The position numbers were made by a program, and so were the translations under genes. Source: Candidatus Andeanibacterium colombiense (GTDB lineage Bacteria; Pseudomonadota; Alphaproteobacteria; Sphingomonadales; Sphingomonadaceae). From it: a DNA stretch of 64,000 bases. The stretch covers positions 1-64,000 of the forward strand of contig CP119316.1 in the NCBI GenBank assembly GCA_029202985.1, given 5' to 3'. Every line of letters starts with the position of its first letter. Within the stretch, counting starts at the first letter, position 1. The notes beneath the pieces were generated by a model that was not told the origin of the DNA, made no database searches, and saw only the letters and a list, made by a program, of their open reading frames with translations. Positions 1 to 9,294 of this stretch are shown in pieces.

Positions 1-1
1 C

Positions 2-322
2 CGAATACGCGAGAATCTGAAGAAGTACCGCAAGATGCCGGTGCCCGAGCTGCTCGACCTCTCGGTCAACGAGACGCTCGCCCGCACGATCATGGTCGCC
101 ACGACCATGCTGGTGACGCTGGTGGTGCTGCTGCTGTTTGGCCCGAAGGTGATCTTCGGCTTCTCGGCCGCGCTGATCCTCGGCATCTTCGTCGGCACCT
201 ACAGCTCGATCTATGCGGCCGCGCCGATGCTGGTGTGGCTGGGCGTGCGGACCGACAGCTTCGTGCCTGAAGAAAGCGCCGCCGAGAAGCAGCAAACGAA
301 GCTCGCCCAGGGCGAGGTCTAA
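2..322 (+). CDS. secF: Protein translocase subunit SecF, C-terminal part
   Basis: This is the C-terminal end of SecF, the inner-membrane partner of SecD that uses proton motive force to help pull exported proteins through SecYEG. The reading frame is open from the left window edge, so the N-terminus lies outside. The visible part starts RIRENLKKYRKMPVPELLD and continues with SVNETLARTI, the conserved SecF block before the last two membrane helices. Two hydrophobic segments and a short charged tail follow. The stop overlaps the stop of the convergent glycosyltransferase gene by two bases. The family assignment is firm. Confidence 0.93.
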   Translation, partial: RIRENLKKYRKMPVPELLDLSVNETLARTIMVATTMLVTLVVLLLFGPKVIFGFSAALILGIFVGTYSSIYAAAPMLVWLGVRTDSFVPEESAAEKQQTKLAQGEV

Positions 323-1494
323 CCGACCAACCTGTCGTAATATTGCTCCAGCGCCGCCGCATTCGCTTCCCAGCTGTAGCGCGCGGCGTTGGCAGCGACG
401 AATTGCGGCGGGACCGGATCGGCCAGCAACTCGGTTAGCGCGGCGGCGATCGCGCCGGCATCGCGCGCGACGATCCTCCCGGCGCTGGGATTACGCACCA
501 CCTCGCGCGCGCCGCCGGCATCGCAGATCACCAGCGGCGTCCCGCAGGCCAACGCTTCGACCCATGCATTGGCGAGCCCTTCGCTCGCCGAGGGCAACAC
601 CATCGCGGCGGCGGCCGAAAGCACGATCGGCAGCTGGTCGTGATCGATCGTACCGAGGAAATGCACCCGTGCGTTAACCCCGAGCTCATCGGCGAGGCGC
701 TGTAGCGATTGCCGATCGGGCCCGGCGCCGACCAGCGCCAGCTCGGCTTCCGGCAGTTGCGCCAGCGCGCGGATCGCGAAAGCCTGGCCCTTGCGTTCGA
801 TCAGCGCGCCGACGCAGGCGATCAACACCCGTTCCGGCGCGACCCGCAACCCGAAATCGGCCGCCAGCGCCAGCCGCGCATTGTCGCGCCCGAGCGGGTG
901 GAAGCGGGTGCGGTCGAGCCCGGTGTAATGAACCGCGATCTTATGGCGCGGGAGGCCCATCGCGGCCATGTCGTCCGCCAGCGGGCCCGACACGGCCAGC
1001 AGGCCGGCGGCCTGGGTTCCCGCTGCGACCATCGCCGCGCGCGCCCAGTCCTTGCGGCCCCACAGATGGATGTCCGCCCCGCGTGCCTTGATCGACAGCG
1101 GCAGGCCCAGCGCGCTCGCGATCGAGGCGGCGGCGGGACCGTCCGGATAGAAGAATTGCGCATCGACAAGATCGAATGGCTGTTGGGCATGCAGGCGCCG
1201 CGCCAGCGGCAGCACCGCGCGCGCGATCGCGGCAGGATTGCGCCGCGCGAAGCCCGGTATCAGCGTGAAGCGGGGCCGGCGGACATGCACCCCGTGCTCA
1301 TCGCCGCTCGCCAGCGCCCCCGCGAGCTTGCGGTAGCGCCCGAACACCACCGGCGGAATGCCGACCGGATTGATCACCGTGACGTCCCAGTTGCGGCGTT
1401 CCGCCAGCGCCTCCATCTGCCGCGCGACGAAGGTCCCGAAGCGCGGGGCCACCGCATTGGGATAGAGCGTCGCGAGCGAGAGGACCCGGCGCAT
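319..1494 (-). CDS. Glycosyltransferase family 4 protein
   Basis: A GT-B fold glycosyltransferase of about 391 residues. The N-terminus (RRVLSLATLYPN...PRFGTFVARQ) and the C-terminal donor-site block (LPSASEGLANAWVEALACGTPLVICDAGGAREVV) match family 4 retaining glycosyltransferases that use nucleotide sugars. The E-x7-E pattern lies in SEGLANAWVEALA. The ATG at 1494 was chosen because AGGGG lies 7 bases upstream; an in-frame TTG two codons earlier is less likely. It lies 11 bases downstream of the XRE regulator gene on the same strand, so the two probably form an operon. The sugar and acceptor cannot be told from sequence; exopolysaccharide or glycolipid synthesis is a guess. Confidence 0.87.
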   Translation of the reverse strand: MRRVLSLATLYPNAVAPRFGTFVARQMEALAERRNWDVTVINPVGIPPVVFGRYRKLAGALASGDEHGVHVRRPRFTLIPGFARRNPAAIARAVLPLARRLHAQQPFDLVDAQFFYPDGPAAASIASALGLPLSIKARGADIHLWGRKDWARAAMVAAGTQAAGLLAVSGPLADDMAAMGLPRHKIAVHYTGLDRTRFHPLGRDNARLALAADFGLRVAPERVLIACVGALIERKGQAFAIRALAQLPEAELALVGAGPDRQSLQRLADELGVNARVHFLGTIDHDQLPIVLSAAAAMVLPSASEGLANAWVEALACGTPLVICDAGGAREVVRNPSAGRIVARDAGAIAAALTELLADPVPPQFVAANAARYSWEANAAALEQYYDRLVG

Positions 1495-1504
1495 CGCCAA
1501 TCCC

Positions 1505-2077
1505 CTAAAGCTTGCGCACCAGCATTTCGGCGACGCCCAGCCATTCCGGACCGTCGATCACGATCTGGCGCTGGCCCGCGCCCGGCGGCAACACGCCGAC
1601 CATCGTGCCTTGCCGGTCGATCAGGCGCCCGAACGCGAAACGCCCGCCCTTGCGCGGCACCAGCACGTCGCGGTTGATCATCTTCGCCGCATCCTCGGGC
1701 GGCAGGCGGCGCAGCCACAGCTGGTCGCCCCGGCGGTATTCGCCGGCCCCGGCCTCGATCGCGAGGCACAGCAGCGGCGCGCCGCCTTCGAGCTCGGTCG
1801 GCAGGATCGCGTCGCGCGGGGTCGAAAGCGGCTCCGGCCCGGCTTCGGTCAACCGCGCGACGACTTGCGGTTGCGCTGCCTTCTCGCCCCGCACCAGCAT
1901 CTCGGGATCGACTTCCAGCGCGGCGGCGATGCGGTTCATCCACACCAGCGACAGGTTGCGCATCCCGGTCTCAAGCCGGCCGATGGTCTGCGCGGTGGTG
2001 GCGGGCACGCAGCGTTCAGCCACGTCGGCCAGGGTCAGGCCCTTTTCTTTGCGAATGTCGCGTATACGGTTGATCAT
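1505..2077 (-). CDS. XRE-family helix-turn-helix transcriptional regulator
   Basis: A 190-residue DNA-binding protein. Residues 1-55 (INRIRDIRKEKGLTLADVAERCVPATTAQTIGRLETGMRNLSLVWMNRIAAALEVDPEML) form a classic XRE/Cro helix-turn-helix. The C-terminal part is beta-rich and may be a LexA/CI-like peptidase-fold or effector domain, but I see no clear Ser/Lys dyad. The ATG at 2077 was preferred over a start 20 codons upstream because GGGAG sits just ahead of it and the HTH begins immediately. It is divergent from the DUF6456 gene across about 95 bases and lies directly upstream of the glycosyltransferase gene. The target is unknown; control of its own operon is plausible. Confidence 0.85.
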   Translation of the reverse strand: MINRIRDIRKEKGLTLADVAERCVPATTAQTIGRLETGMRNLSLVWMNRIAAALEVDPEMLVRGEKAAQPQVVARLTEAGPEPLSTPRDAILPTELEGGAPLLCLAIEAGAGEYRRGDQLWLRRLPPEDAAKMINRDVLVPRKGGRFAFGRLIDRQGTMVGVLPPGAGQRQIVIDGPEWLGVAEMLVRKL

Positions 2078-2172
2078 CCCGCTCTCCCATAACCGATTTG
2101 GTTTTTCCCCTTTCCTACAAGCATCGACTCTTGGCAAGGCCGCTTTTCGTCCTCTCCACGAAAGGGTTTCCG

Positions 2173-2643
2173 ATGAAGCAGCACCTCGTCGAACGCGAAC
2201 TGACGCCGGCCGGGCCGCGCCGCGGCGGCGGGGTCGGGCGGAGGCGGCGCAGCGTTACGGTGAACCTCGCCGAATCCCCGCTTTCCTGGCTTCACGCCCG
2301 GGGCCATCTAAGCGACCGGCTGCTGGACGCGGGCGAGCGGCTGCGCGCCGATTACGAACGCGCCGCGCTCGGGCCGAGCGTGACCATGCGCTGGGATCCG
2401 GTGCGGGTGAAAGGGGGGCAGGCAGGGCTGATCTCGACCGAGCGCCAGATCGCGGCCAAAGCGCGATTCGACGGCGCGATCGCCGCGGCCGGCAACGGGC
2501 TGGCCGATATTCTCTGGCGGGTCGTCTGCGCGTGCGAGCCGGTGTCCGCAGCGGAAAAGGCGCTCGATTGGCCGGCGCGCAGCGGCAAGCTGGTGCTACG
2601 GATCGCGCTGGAACGGGTCGCGGACTTCTATCGCATCCGGTGA
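2173..2643 (+). CDS. DUF6456 domain-containing protein
   Basis: A protein of about 156 residues with a basic, low-complexity N-terminus (RRGGGVGRRRR) followed by a DUF6456-type domain. The typical block NLAESPLSWLHARG..LLDAGERLRADYERA is present, and the C-terminus resembles a helix-turn-helix-like fold (LVLRIALERVADFYRI). DUF6456 proteins are common in alphaproteobacteria and are thought to be DNA-associated, but their function is not established. The ATG at 2173 is preferred over an upstream in-frame start at 2098, whose extension overlaps the divergent promoter region. It is divergent from the XRE regulator gene. Confidence 0.75.
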   Translation: MKQHLVERELTPAGPRRGGGVGRRRRSVTVNLAESPLSWLHARGHLSDRLLDAGERLRADYERAALGPSVTMRWDPVRVKGGQAGLISTERQIAAKARFDGAIAAAGNGLADILWRVVCACEPVSAAEKALDWPARSGKLVLRIALERVADFYRIR

Positions 2644-2745
2644 GCGCGGGTTGTCCACAGGAAAGCCCGTGGCAAGGCCGGTTTAACTTCCGGTTCAGCC
2701 TGTCCGTTAACGACCCGGGCATCCTGAATCCGCACATAATCGCCG

Positions 2746-4599
2746 GTGCTGAACCGACTTCTCATGGCGATCCTTTTCCTGTTCGCTTATTGCGGGCTGG
2801 CGATGGTCGCGCTGCCGCAGGGCGGGGTTGAAAGCGGGCCGGCGCTGGTATGGCCCGCGGCCGGCCTTCTGGTCGCGATCCTGCTGCACGCGCCTCGCGC
2901 GCAATGGCCGATCTTTCTGGCCCTTGCCGGCGCCGGCAGCGGCGGGGTAGCGTTGCTGATGGGCGGCGGCCCGGTGATCGCGGCGATCCTTGCGGTGGTC
3001 CACGTGCTCGAAGCGTGGATCGCGGCACGGCTGCTGCGGCGGCGGAAGCGGCGCGAGGCTGAATTGCTGCGCGAATGGCTGGCCGATGCCGCCGCGATCG
3101 GCGCGGTCGCCCCGATCGTCGCCGGGCTGGTGCTGGCGACGCTGATGTACCGCATCGCGGGCTGGCCGTGGCAAGTCCAGTTCACGCGCTATGTGTTCGC
3201 CCATGCGCTGGGCATCATGGCGTTCTTCCCGATGTTCAGCCTGCTGATCGGCGGCGGCTTCGCGAGCTGGTACGAGCGCCAGAACGCGGGGCGCCGGCTG
3301 GAAGTGTTCGCGTTCCTCGGCCTTACCGCGCTGACCACCTGCGCGGCGCTGTGGCAGGCCGGGCTGGCAGCCTATCTCGTGCCGATCCTGATCGCGCTGA
3401 TCGCGATCTGCCGCTTCGGGATGAAGGCCGCCTCGATGGCGGTGTTCACGATCGCGGTGGCCGGCTGGGGCGCCTATGTCGCCGGCACCCAGGTAACCGC
3501 TCTCCTGCCGCTGGAAGTGCCTGCGGGCGAGCACTTCCTGCAGTTCTATTTCGCGGTAACGGTGATCTGCCTCCAGCCGCTGGCCGGGCACCTGACCCAG
3601 AACCGCCAACTGGCAAGCGCGCTGAAAAGCCGCGGTGAGGCGTCGACCGCAGTCGAACTGTCGCTCCAGGCCAAGGATTTCGCGATCGCCGAGAGCCAGC
3701 GGATGTACCGCCTGCTGGCCGAGAACATGAGCGACATCGTGCTCAAGACCGACCGCGAGGGCTATATCCTCTACGCTTCGCCCAGCGCGGAGAAGCTCGG
3801 CGAAACGCATGCGATCGAATTGATTGGGCGCAATGTGCTGGATTTGATCCATCCCTCCTATGCCGCCTCGTTCCAGTCGGAATTCGACAGCGTGGTCGGC
3901 GGCGGAACCGCGGCATCGTCGTGGCACGAGTTCCTTGGCTCATCCAGCGCCGGGGGCGAGCACTGGTTCGATACCCGCATCCGGGTGTGGCGCGGCGAGG
4001 ACCACAATTTCAGCGGAACCATCATCACCCTGCGCGGCATCGCCGAGCGCAAGGCGCTGGAACAGCAGCTGTTCGCCGCGATTCTGACCGATCCGCTGAC
4101 CAATTTGACCAACCGCCGCGCGTTCAATTCGATGCTGCAATACCATCTCGAAGCACCGATCGAGGGCTGTCTCGCGATCTTCGACATCGACGATTTCCGC
4201 TCGATCAACCGCGAATACGGGCACGAGACCGGCGACAAGGTGTTGACCACCGTCGCCCGCCTGCTGCGCAGCCTGATGCGCAAGGACGACATCATCTCGC
4301 GCATCGGCGGCGAACGTTTCGCGGTGCTGCTCTCCGGCGCCAACCCCGACCAGGCCGAGGCTTTGTGCCAGCGGGTGGTGATGACCCTTGCCGACATCAG
4401 CGGGCCGGAAGGGATGGGCGGGCCGAAGACCACGGTCAGCGCCGGGGTCGCGCGGATCAGGGGAACGCTGGACGAGACGATGAAGCGGGCCGACGCGGCG
4501 GTGGTGATCGCCAAGGCCAAGGGGCGCAACCGGCTGGAGATGGCGACCGGCACCAGGCAGCGGTGGTCGCCCGGGCAGGTGCCCTGGATCGAAGGCTAG
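2746..4599 (+). CDS. MASE1-PAS-GGDEF signalling protein with degenerate GGERF site
   Basis: A 617-residue membrane signalling protein. Residues about 5-290 hold multiple membrane helices and resemble a MASE1 sensor domain. A PAS domain follows (MYRLLAENMSDIVLKTDREGYILYASPSAEKL, from about residue 320), then a GGDEF domain (LTDPLTNLTNRRAF onward). The signature at residues 521-525 reads GGERF instead of GGDEF or GGEEF, so the fourth position, normally a metal-binding Glu, is Arg. An RxxD inhibitory-site motif (RKDD) sits five residues upstream, where the product c-di-GMP would bind. The protein is therefore either catalytically impaired or acts as a c-di-GMP or GTP sensor. No partner gene is adjacent. 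Confidence 0.88.
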   Translation: MLNRLLMAILFLFAYCGLAMVALPQGGVESGPALVWPAAGLLVAILLHAPRAQWPIFLALAGAGSGGVALLMGGGPVIAAILAVVHVLEAWIAARLLRRRKRREAELLREWLADAAAIGAVAPIVAGLVLATLMYRIAGWPWQVQFTRYVFAHALGIMAFFPMFSLLIGGGFASWYERQNAGRRLEVFAFLGLTALTTCAALWQAGLAAYLVPILIALIAICRFGMKAASMAVFTIAVAGWGAYVAGTQVTALLPLEVPAGEHFLQFYFAVTVICLQPLAGHLTQNRQLASALKSRGEASTAVELSLQAKDFAIAESQRMYRLLAENMSDIVLKTDREGYILYASPSAEKLGETHAIELIGRNVLDLIHPSYAASFQSEFDSVVGGGTAASSWHEFLGSSSAGGEHWFDTRIRVWRGEDHNFSGTIITLRGIAERKALEQQLFAAILTDPLTNLTNRRAFNSMLQYHLEAPIEGCLAIFDIDDFRSINREYGHETGDKVLTTVARLLRSLMRKDDIISRIGGERFAVLLSGANPDQAEALCQRVVMTLADISGPEGMGGPKTTVSAGVARIRGTLDETMKRADAAVVIAKAKGRNRLEMATGTRQRWSPGQVPWIEG

Positions 4600-4602
4600 A
4601 CC

Positions 4603-5474
4603 CTAGTTGGGGATCGCCTCGGTCGCCTTGGGCACCGCGGGCCGCGCGGCGAGCGAACAGCCGGCGCTGGCCGCGATCATCAGCACCACCGCCAGCCCTT
4701 GCAGGGGGCGCAATTCCTCGCCCAGCACCAGCCAGCCCATCAGCGCGGCGATCGCCGGGGCGCAGCTGGTAAGGGCGCCGAACACCCGGCTGCTGACCCG
4801 TTCGAGCGCGGTGATCTCGAGCAGATAGGGCAGCGCGCTCGACAGCAGCGCGACCGCGGCAGCGGCGGGCAGCGCGGGGCCGAACAGTTTCGCGCCCGCG
4901 CCGGCGATCCCGAACGGCAGCGTCACCACGCAGGCCACGCACATCCCGATCGCGACCGCGCTGCTGCCGCGAACCTGAGCCGCGCGGCGGCCGAGCACGA
5001 TGTAGAGCGCCCAGCACAGTGCCGCGCCCAGCGCGCAGGCGATTCCGACCGGATCGAGCGCATGCGCAGAAGGCTGCCACGGCACCAGCAGCAGCAAGCC
5101 GCCCACCGCGAGTGCGAGCCACAGGAAATCGCGCGTGGTGCGCGAGGTCAGCAGTACCACCGACAGCGGCCCGGCGATCTCGATCGTCACCGCGAGGCCG
5201 ATCGGGATGCGTTCGAACGCCCAGTAGATCAGCAAATTCATCACCCCCAGCGCCGCGCCGTAGAGCACGAGCCAGCGCCATTGCCCGGCGGTAACCGGGC
5301 TGCGCCATGGGCGGAACAATGCAAGCAGCACCGGCGCGGCGATCAGGCTGCGCAATGCGGCGACGCCCTCGGGGCCGATCTGCGGGAACAGGCCCTTGGC
5401 GATCGCGGCGCCGAGATTGACCGAAATGCTCGCGAAAAGGATCGCGGCGCCCGCCAGCGCGGTCGCCCGGTCGG

Positions 5475-5478
<4 letters not shown>
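4603..5478 (-). CDS. EamA/RhtA-type amino-acid or metabolite exporter
   Basis: A 291-residue inner-membrane transporter of the drug/metabolite superfamily with about ten hydrophobic segments in two EamA halves. Stretches such as AKGLFPQIGPEGVAALR, GVMNLLIYWAFERIPIGLAVTIEIAGPL and SSALPYLLEITALERV resemble Escherichia coli RhtA, a threonine/homoserine exporter; the substrate here is inferred only. The TTG start at 5478 overlaps the stop of the upstream Uup gene, with GAGG just before it. A longer ATG-initiated frame reaching 5793 was rejected because it would read antiframe through Uup. Translational coupling with uup is likely. Confidence 0.85.
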
Positions 5479-7271
<1,793 letters not shown>

Positions 7272-7404
7272 TGTGCCGGGCCGTTAGCCGGACCCGGCGG
7301 AGTCGTCCAGTTGTTCAGGAAAAATACCTCTAGTGTGAACGGTTCAGGCTCGCGCAAGATAATTACGTCTAGCGAAGGTCCATTGCCTTCAAGGGAGAAC
7401 ACCA

Positions 7405-8127
7405 ATGTTCCGTTATGCAGTTCCACTCTTCGCCGCCGTCTCGCTCGGCGCGCTTGCGGTTCCGGCCGCCGCCGCAGAGATCCAGCTCGCCGCCACCGGC
7501 CCGGTGGTCGAATTGACCGTGACCGAAAGCGTCAAGGCCAAGCCCGACATCGCGACGATCAACACCGGCGTCACCAGCCTCGCGCCGACGGCGGTCGCCG
7601 CGATGAGCCAGAACGCCGTGCAGATGAATGCGGTGATCGACCGGATCAAGGCGCTCGGCATCAAGCCCGACGACATCCAGACTTCGGGGATCAACCTCTC
7701 GGCCGAGTACGATTACGACCAGCAGGCGCAGAAGCAGGTGTTCCGCGGCTACCAGGCCTCGAACCGGGTCACGGTCGTGTTGCGCAAGATCGGGGATGCC
7801 GGCAAGGTGCTCGATGCGCTGGTCGCCGCCGGGGCGACCGATATCGGCGGACCCGATTTCGCGCTCGAAGACAACAGCGCCGCGCTCGCCCAGGCACGCA
7901 AGGCCGCCGTCGCCAAGGCCGCCGCCCAGGCGCGCGACTATGCGACGATGGCCGGGTTCTCAGGCGTCAAACTGCTCGAGGTGAACGAGACCCAGTCGTC
8001 CTACGCTCCGCCGATGCCGTTCGTGCGGATGGATGCGGCGATGGCCAAGGCGCCGACCCCGGTCGAGCCCGGGCTGGTCGCCAACTCGGTGACGATCACG
8101 GTCAAATACGAAATGACCAACGGCTAA
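7405..8127 (+). CDS. SIMPL (DUF541) domain periplasmic protein
   Basis: A 240-residue exported protein. The first 24 residues form a Sec signal peptide ending PAAAA. The rest is a SIMPL/DUF541 domain with the usual core (VTESVKAKPDIATINTGVTSLAPTAVAAMSQNAVQMNAVIDRIKALGIKPDDIQTSGINLSAEY) and the late block ARKAAVAKAAAQARDYATMAGFSGVKLLEV. SIMPL proteins are periplasmic or outer-membrane associated and have been linked to oxidative-stress protection, but their biochemical role is unclear. AAGGGAG lies eight bases before the ATG. A 16-bp inverted repeat follows the stop. Confidence 0.9.
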   Translation: MFRYAVPLFAAVSLGALAVPAAAAEIQLAATGPVVELTVTESVKAKPDIATINTGVTSLAPTAVAAMSQNAVQMNAVIDRIKALGIKPDDIQTSGINLSAEYDYDQQAQKQVFRGYQASNRVTVVLRKIGDAGKVLDALVAAGATDIGGPDFALEDNSAALAQARKAAVAKAAAQARDYATMAGFSGVKLLEVNETQSSYAPPMPFVRMDAAMAKAPTPVEPGLVANSVTITVKYEMTNG

Positions 8128-8137
8128 TCCGCGCCGC

Positions 8138-8183
8138 GAACAAGGTGTGAATGCCGCAATTCTGCCTCATTCACACCTTGTTC
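8138..8183. terminator. Perfect 16-bp inverted repeat after the SIMPL gene
   Basis: The arms at 8138-8153 and 8168-8183 are perfect reverse complements of 16 bases separated by 14 bases. The element starts 10 bases after the SIMPL stop and ends 26 bases before the PepSY-like gene. It could be a transcription terminator, although no T-run follows, or an operator for the downstream gene and two-component system. Confidence 0.5.
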
Positions 8184-8209
8184 AAAGCCGTTTCCCTAGG
8201 CAGAAGAGC

Positions 8210-8530
8210 ATGATGTTCAGGCTCCTGGCCCCTTTCGCGGCGATCTCGCTGGCCGCTTCCAGTGTCGTTGCACCGGTCGCACAGGCGCAGAATATCTATG
8301 GCGACGAGCAGAAGCAGGCCCGCCAGGGCGTTCGCGACGGCGCGGTGCTGCCGCTGCCGGAGATCGAACGGCGGGTCGTTCCGCCGATGCTGGCGAACGG
8401 AATGGAGTATCTCGGCCCATCCTACGATGCTGTGGCCAAGGCCTATCGCCTGAAGTTCATCAAGAACGGCAAGGTCACGTTCGTCGATATCGACGCGCGC
8501 TCCGGCCGGATCCTTTCGCGCAGCCGCTAG
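8210..8530 (+). CDS. PepSY-like small exported protein
   Basis: A 106-residue protein with a Sec signal peptide (MMFRLLAPFAAISLAASSVVAPVAQAQ). Its C-terminal half (AKAYRLKFIKNGKVTFVDIDARSGRILSRSR) has the strand pattern and closing DIDARSGRIL of PepSY-type domains. Periplasmic PepSY proteins commonly lie beside PhoP/PhoQ-type two-component genes, as here, and are thought to modulate proteases or sensors. Two adjacent ATG codons (8210 and 8213) are possible starts; the GAAGAG upstream fits the second slightly better. The assignment is moderate because the domain is short. Confidence 0.72.
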   Translation: MMFRLLAPFAAISLAASSVVAPVAQAQNIYGDEQKQARQGVRDGAVLPLPEIERRVVPPMLANGMEYLGPSYDAVAKAYRLKFIKNGKVTFVDIDARSGRILSRSR

Positions 8531-8616
8531 TCTCGCGGTTGACGCATTCAGTCCAACGAACCAAAGCAGCGCGGTGCAGCTGTGCCTTCGGGCCAGAATA
8601 GACAGGGAATGAGGCG

Positions 8617-9294
8617 ATGCGGATTCTGATCGTCGAGGACGAACCGACCCTCGGCCAGCAATTGAAGAACACGCTGGAGCAGACCGGCTATGCCGTCGAT
8701 CTGTCGGTGGATGGCGAAGACGGCCATTTCATGGGCTCGACCGAAGATTACGATGCGGTGATCCTCGATCTCGGCCTGCCCGAGATCGACGGGCTGACCG
8801 TGCTCGGCATGTGGCGCAAGGAAGGCCGCGGCTTCCCGGTACTGGTGCTGACCGCGCGCGACAGCTGGTCGGACAAGGTCGCCGGGCTCGACGCGGGGGC
8901 CGACGATTACCTTGCCAAGCCGTTCCAGACCGAAGAGCTGATCGCCCGCCTGCGCGCGCTGATCCGCCGCGCTTCGGGCAATGCCAGCTCCGAGCTCACC
9001 GCCGGGCCGGTGCGGCTCGACACCCGCTCGGGCCGCGTCACGCTCGACGGCGAGCCGGTCAAGCTGACCGCGCAGGAATACAAGCTCCTGAGTTACCTGA
9101 TGCACCACAAGGGCAAGGTGGTCAGCCGCACCGAGCTGATCGAGCATATTTACGACCAGGATTTCGACCGCGATTCGAACACGATCGAAGTCTTCGTTAC
9201 CCGCATCCGCAAGAAGCTGGGTGCAGACGTGATCACGACCATCCGTGGCCTCGGTTACAGCCTCGACGATCCCGACGACGCCCCCCGCGAGTGA
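8617..9294 (+). CDS. OmpR/PhoP-family response regulator
   Basis: A 225-residue response regulator. The receiver domain covers residues 1-115 with acidic pocket E7/D8, phospho-acceptor Asp51 (VILDLGLPE), Thr79 and Lys101 (YLAKPF). The C-terminal winged helix (KLTAQEYKLLSYLMHHKGKVVSRTELIEHIY...TIEVFVTRIRKKL) binds DNA. The sequence is closest in style to PhoP/QseB regulators. It overlaps the downstream sensor kinase gene by about 50 bases, so the pair is translationally coupled. Envelope stress or cation sensing is an inference from the PhoQ-like partner. Confidence 0.93.
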   Translation: MRILIVEDEPTLGQQLKNTLEQTGYAVDLSVDGEDGHFMGSTEDYDAVILDLGLPEIDGLTVLGMWRKEGRGFPVLVLTARDSWSDKVAGLDAGADDYLAKPFQTEELIARLRALIRRASGNASSELTAGPVRLDTRSGRVTLDGEPVKLTAQEYKLLSYLMHHKGKVVSRTELIEHIYDQDFDRDSNTIEVFVTRIRKKLGADVITTIRGLGYSLDDPDDAPRE

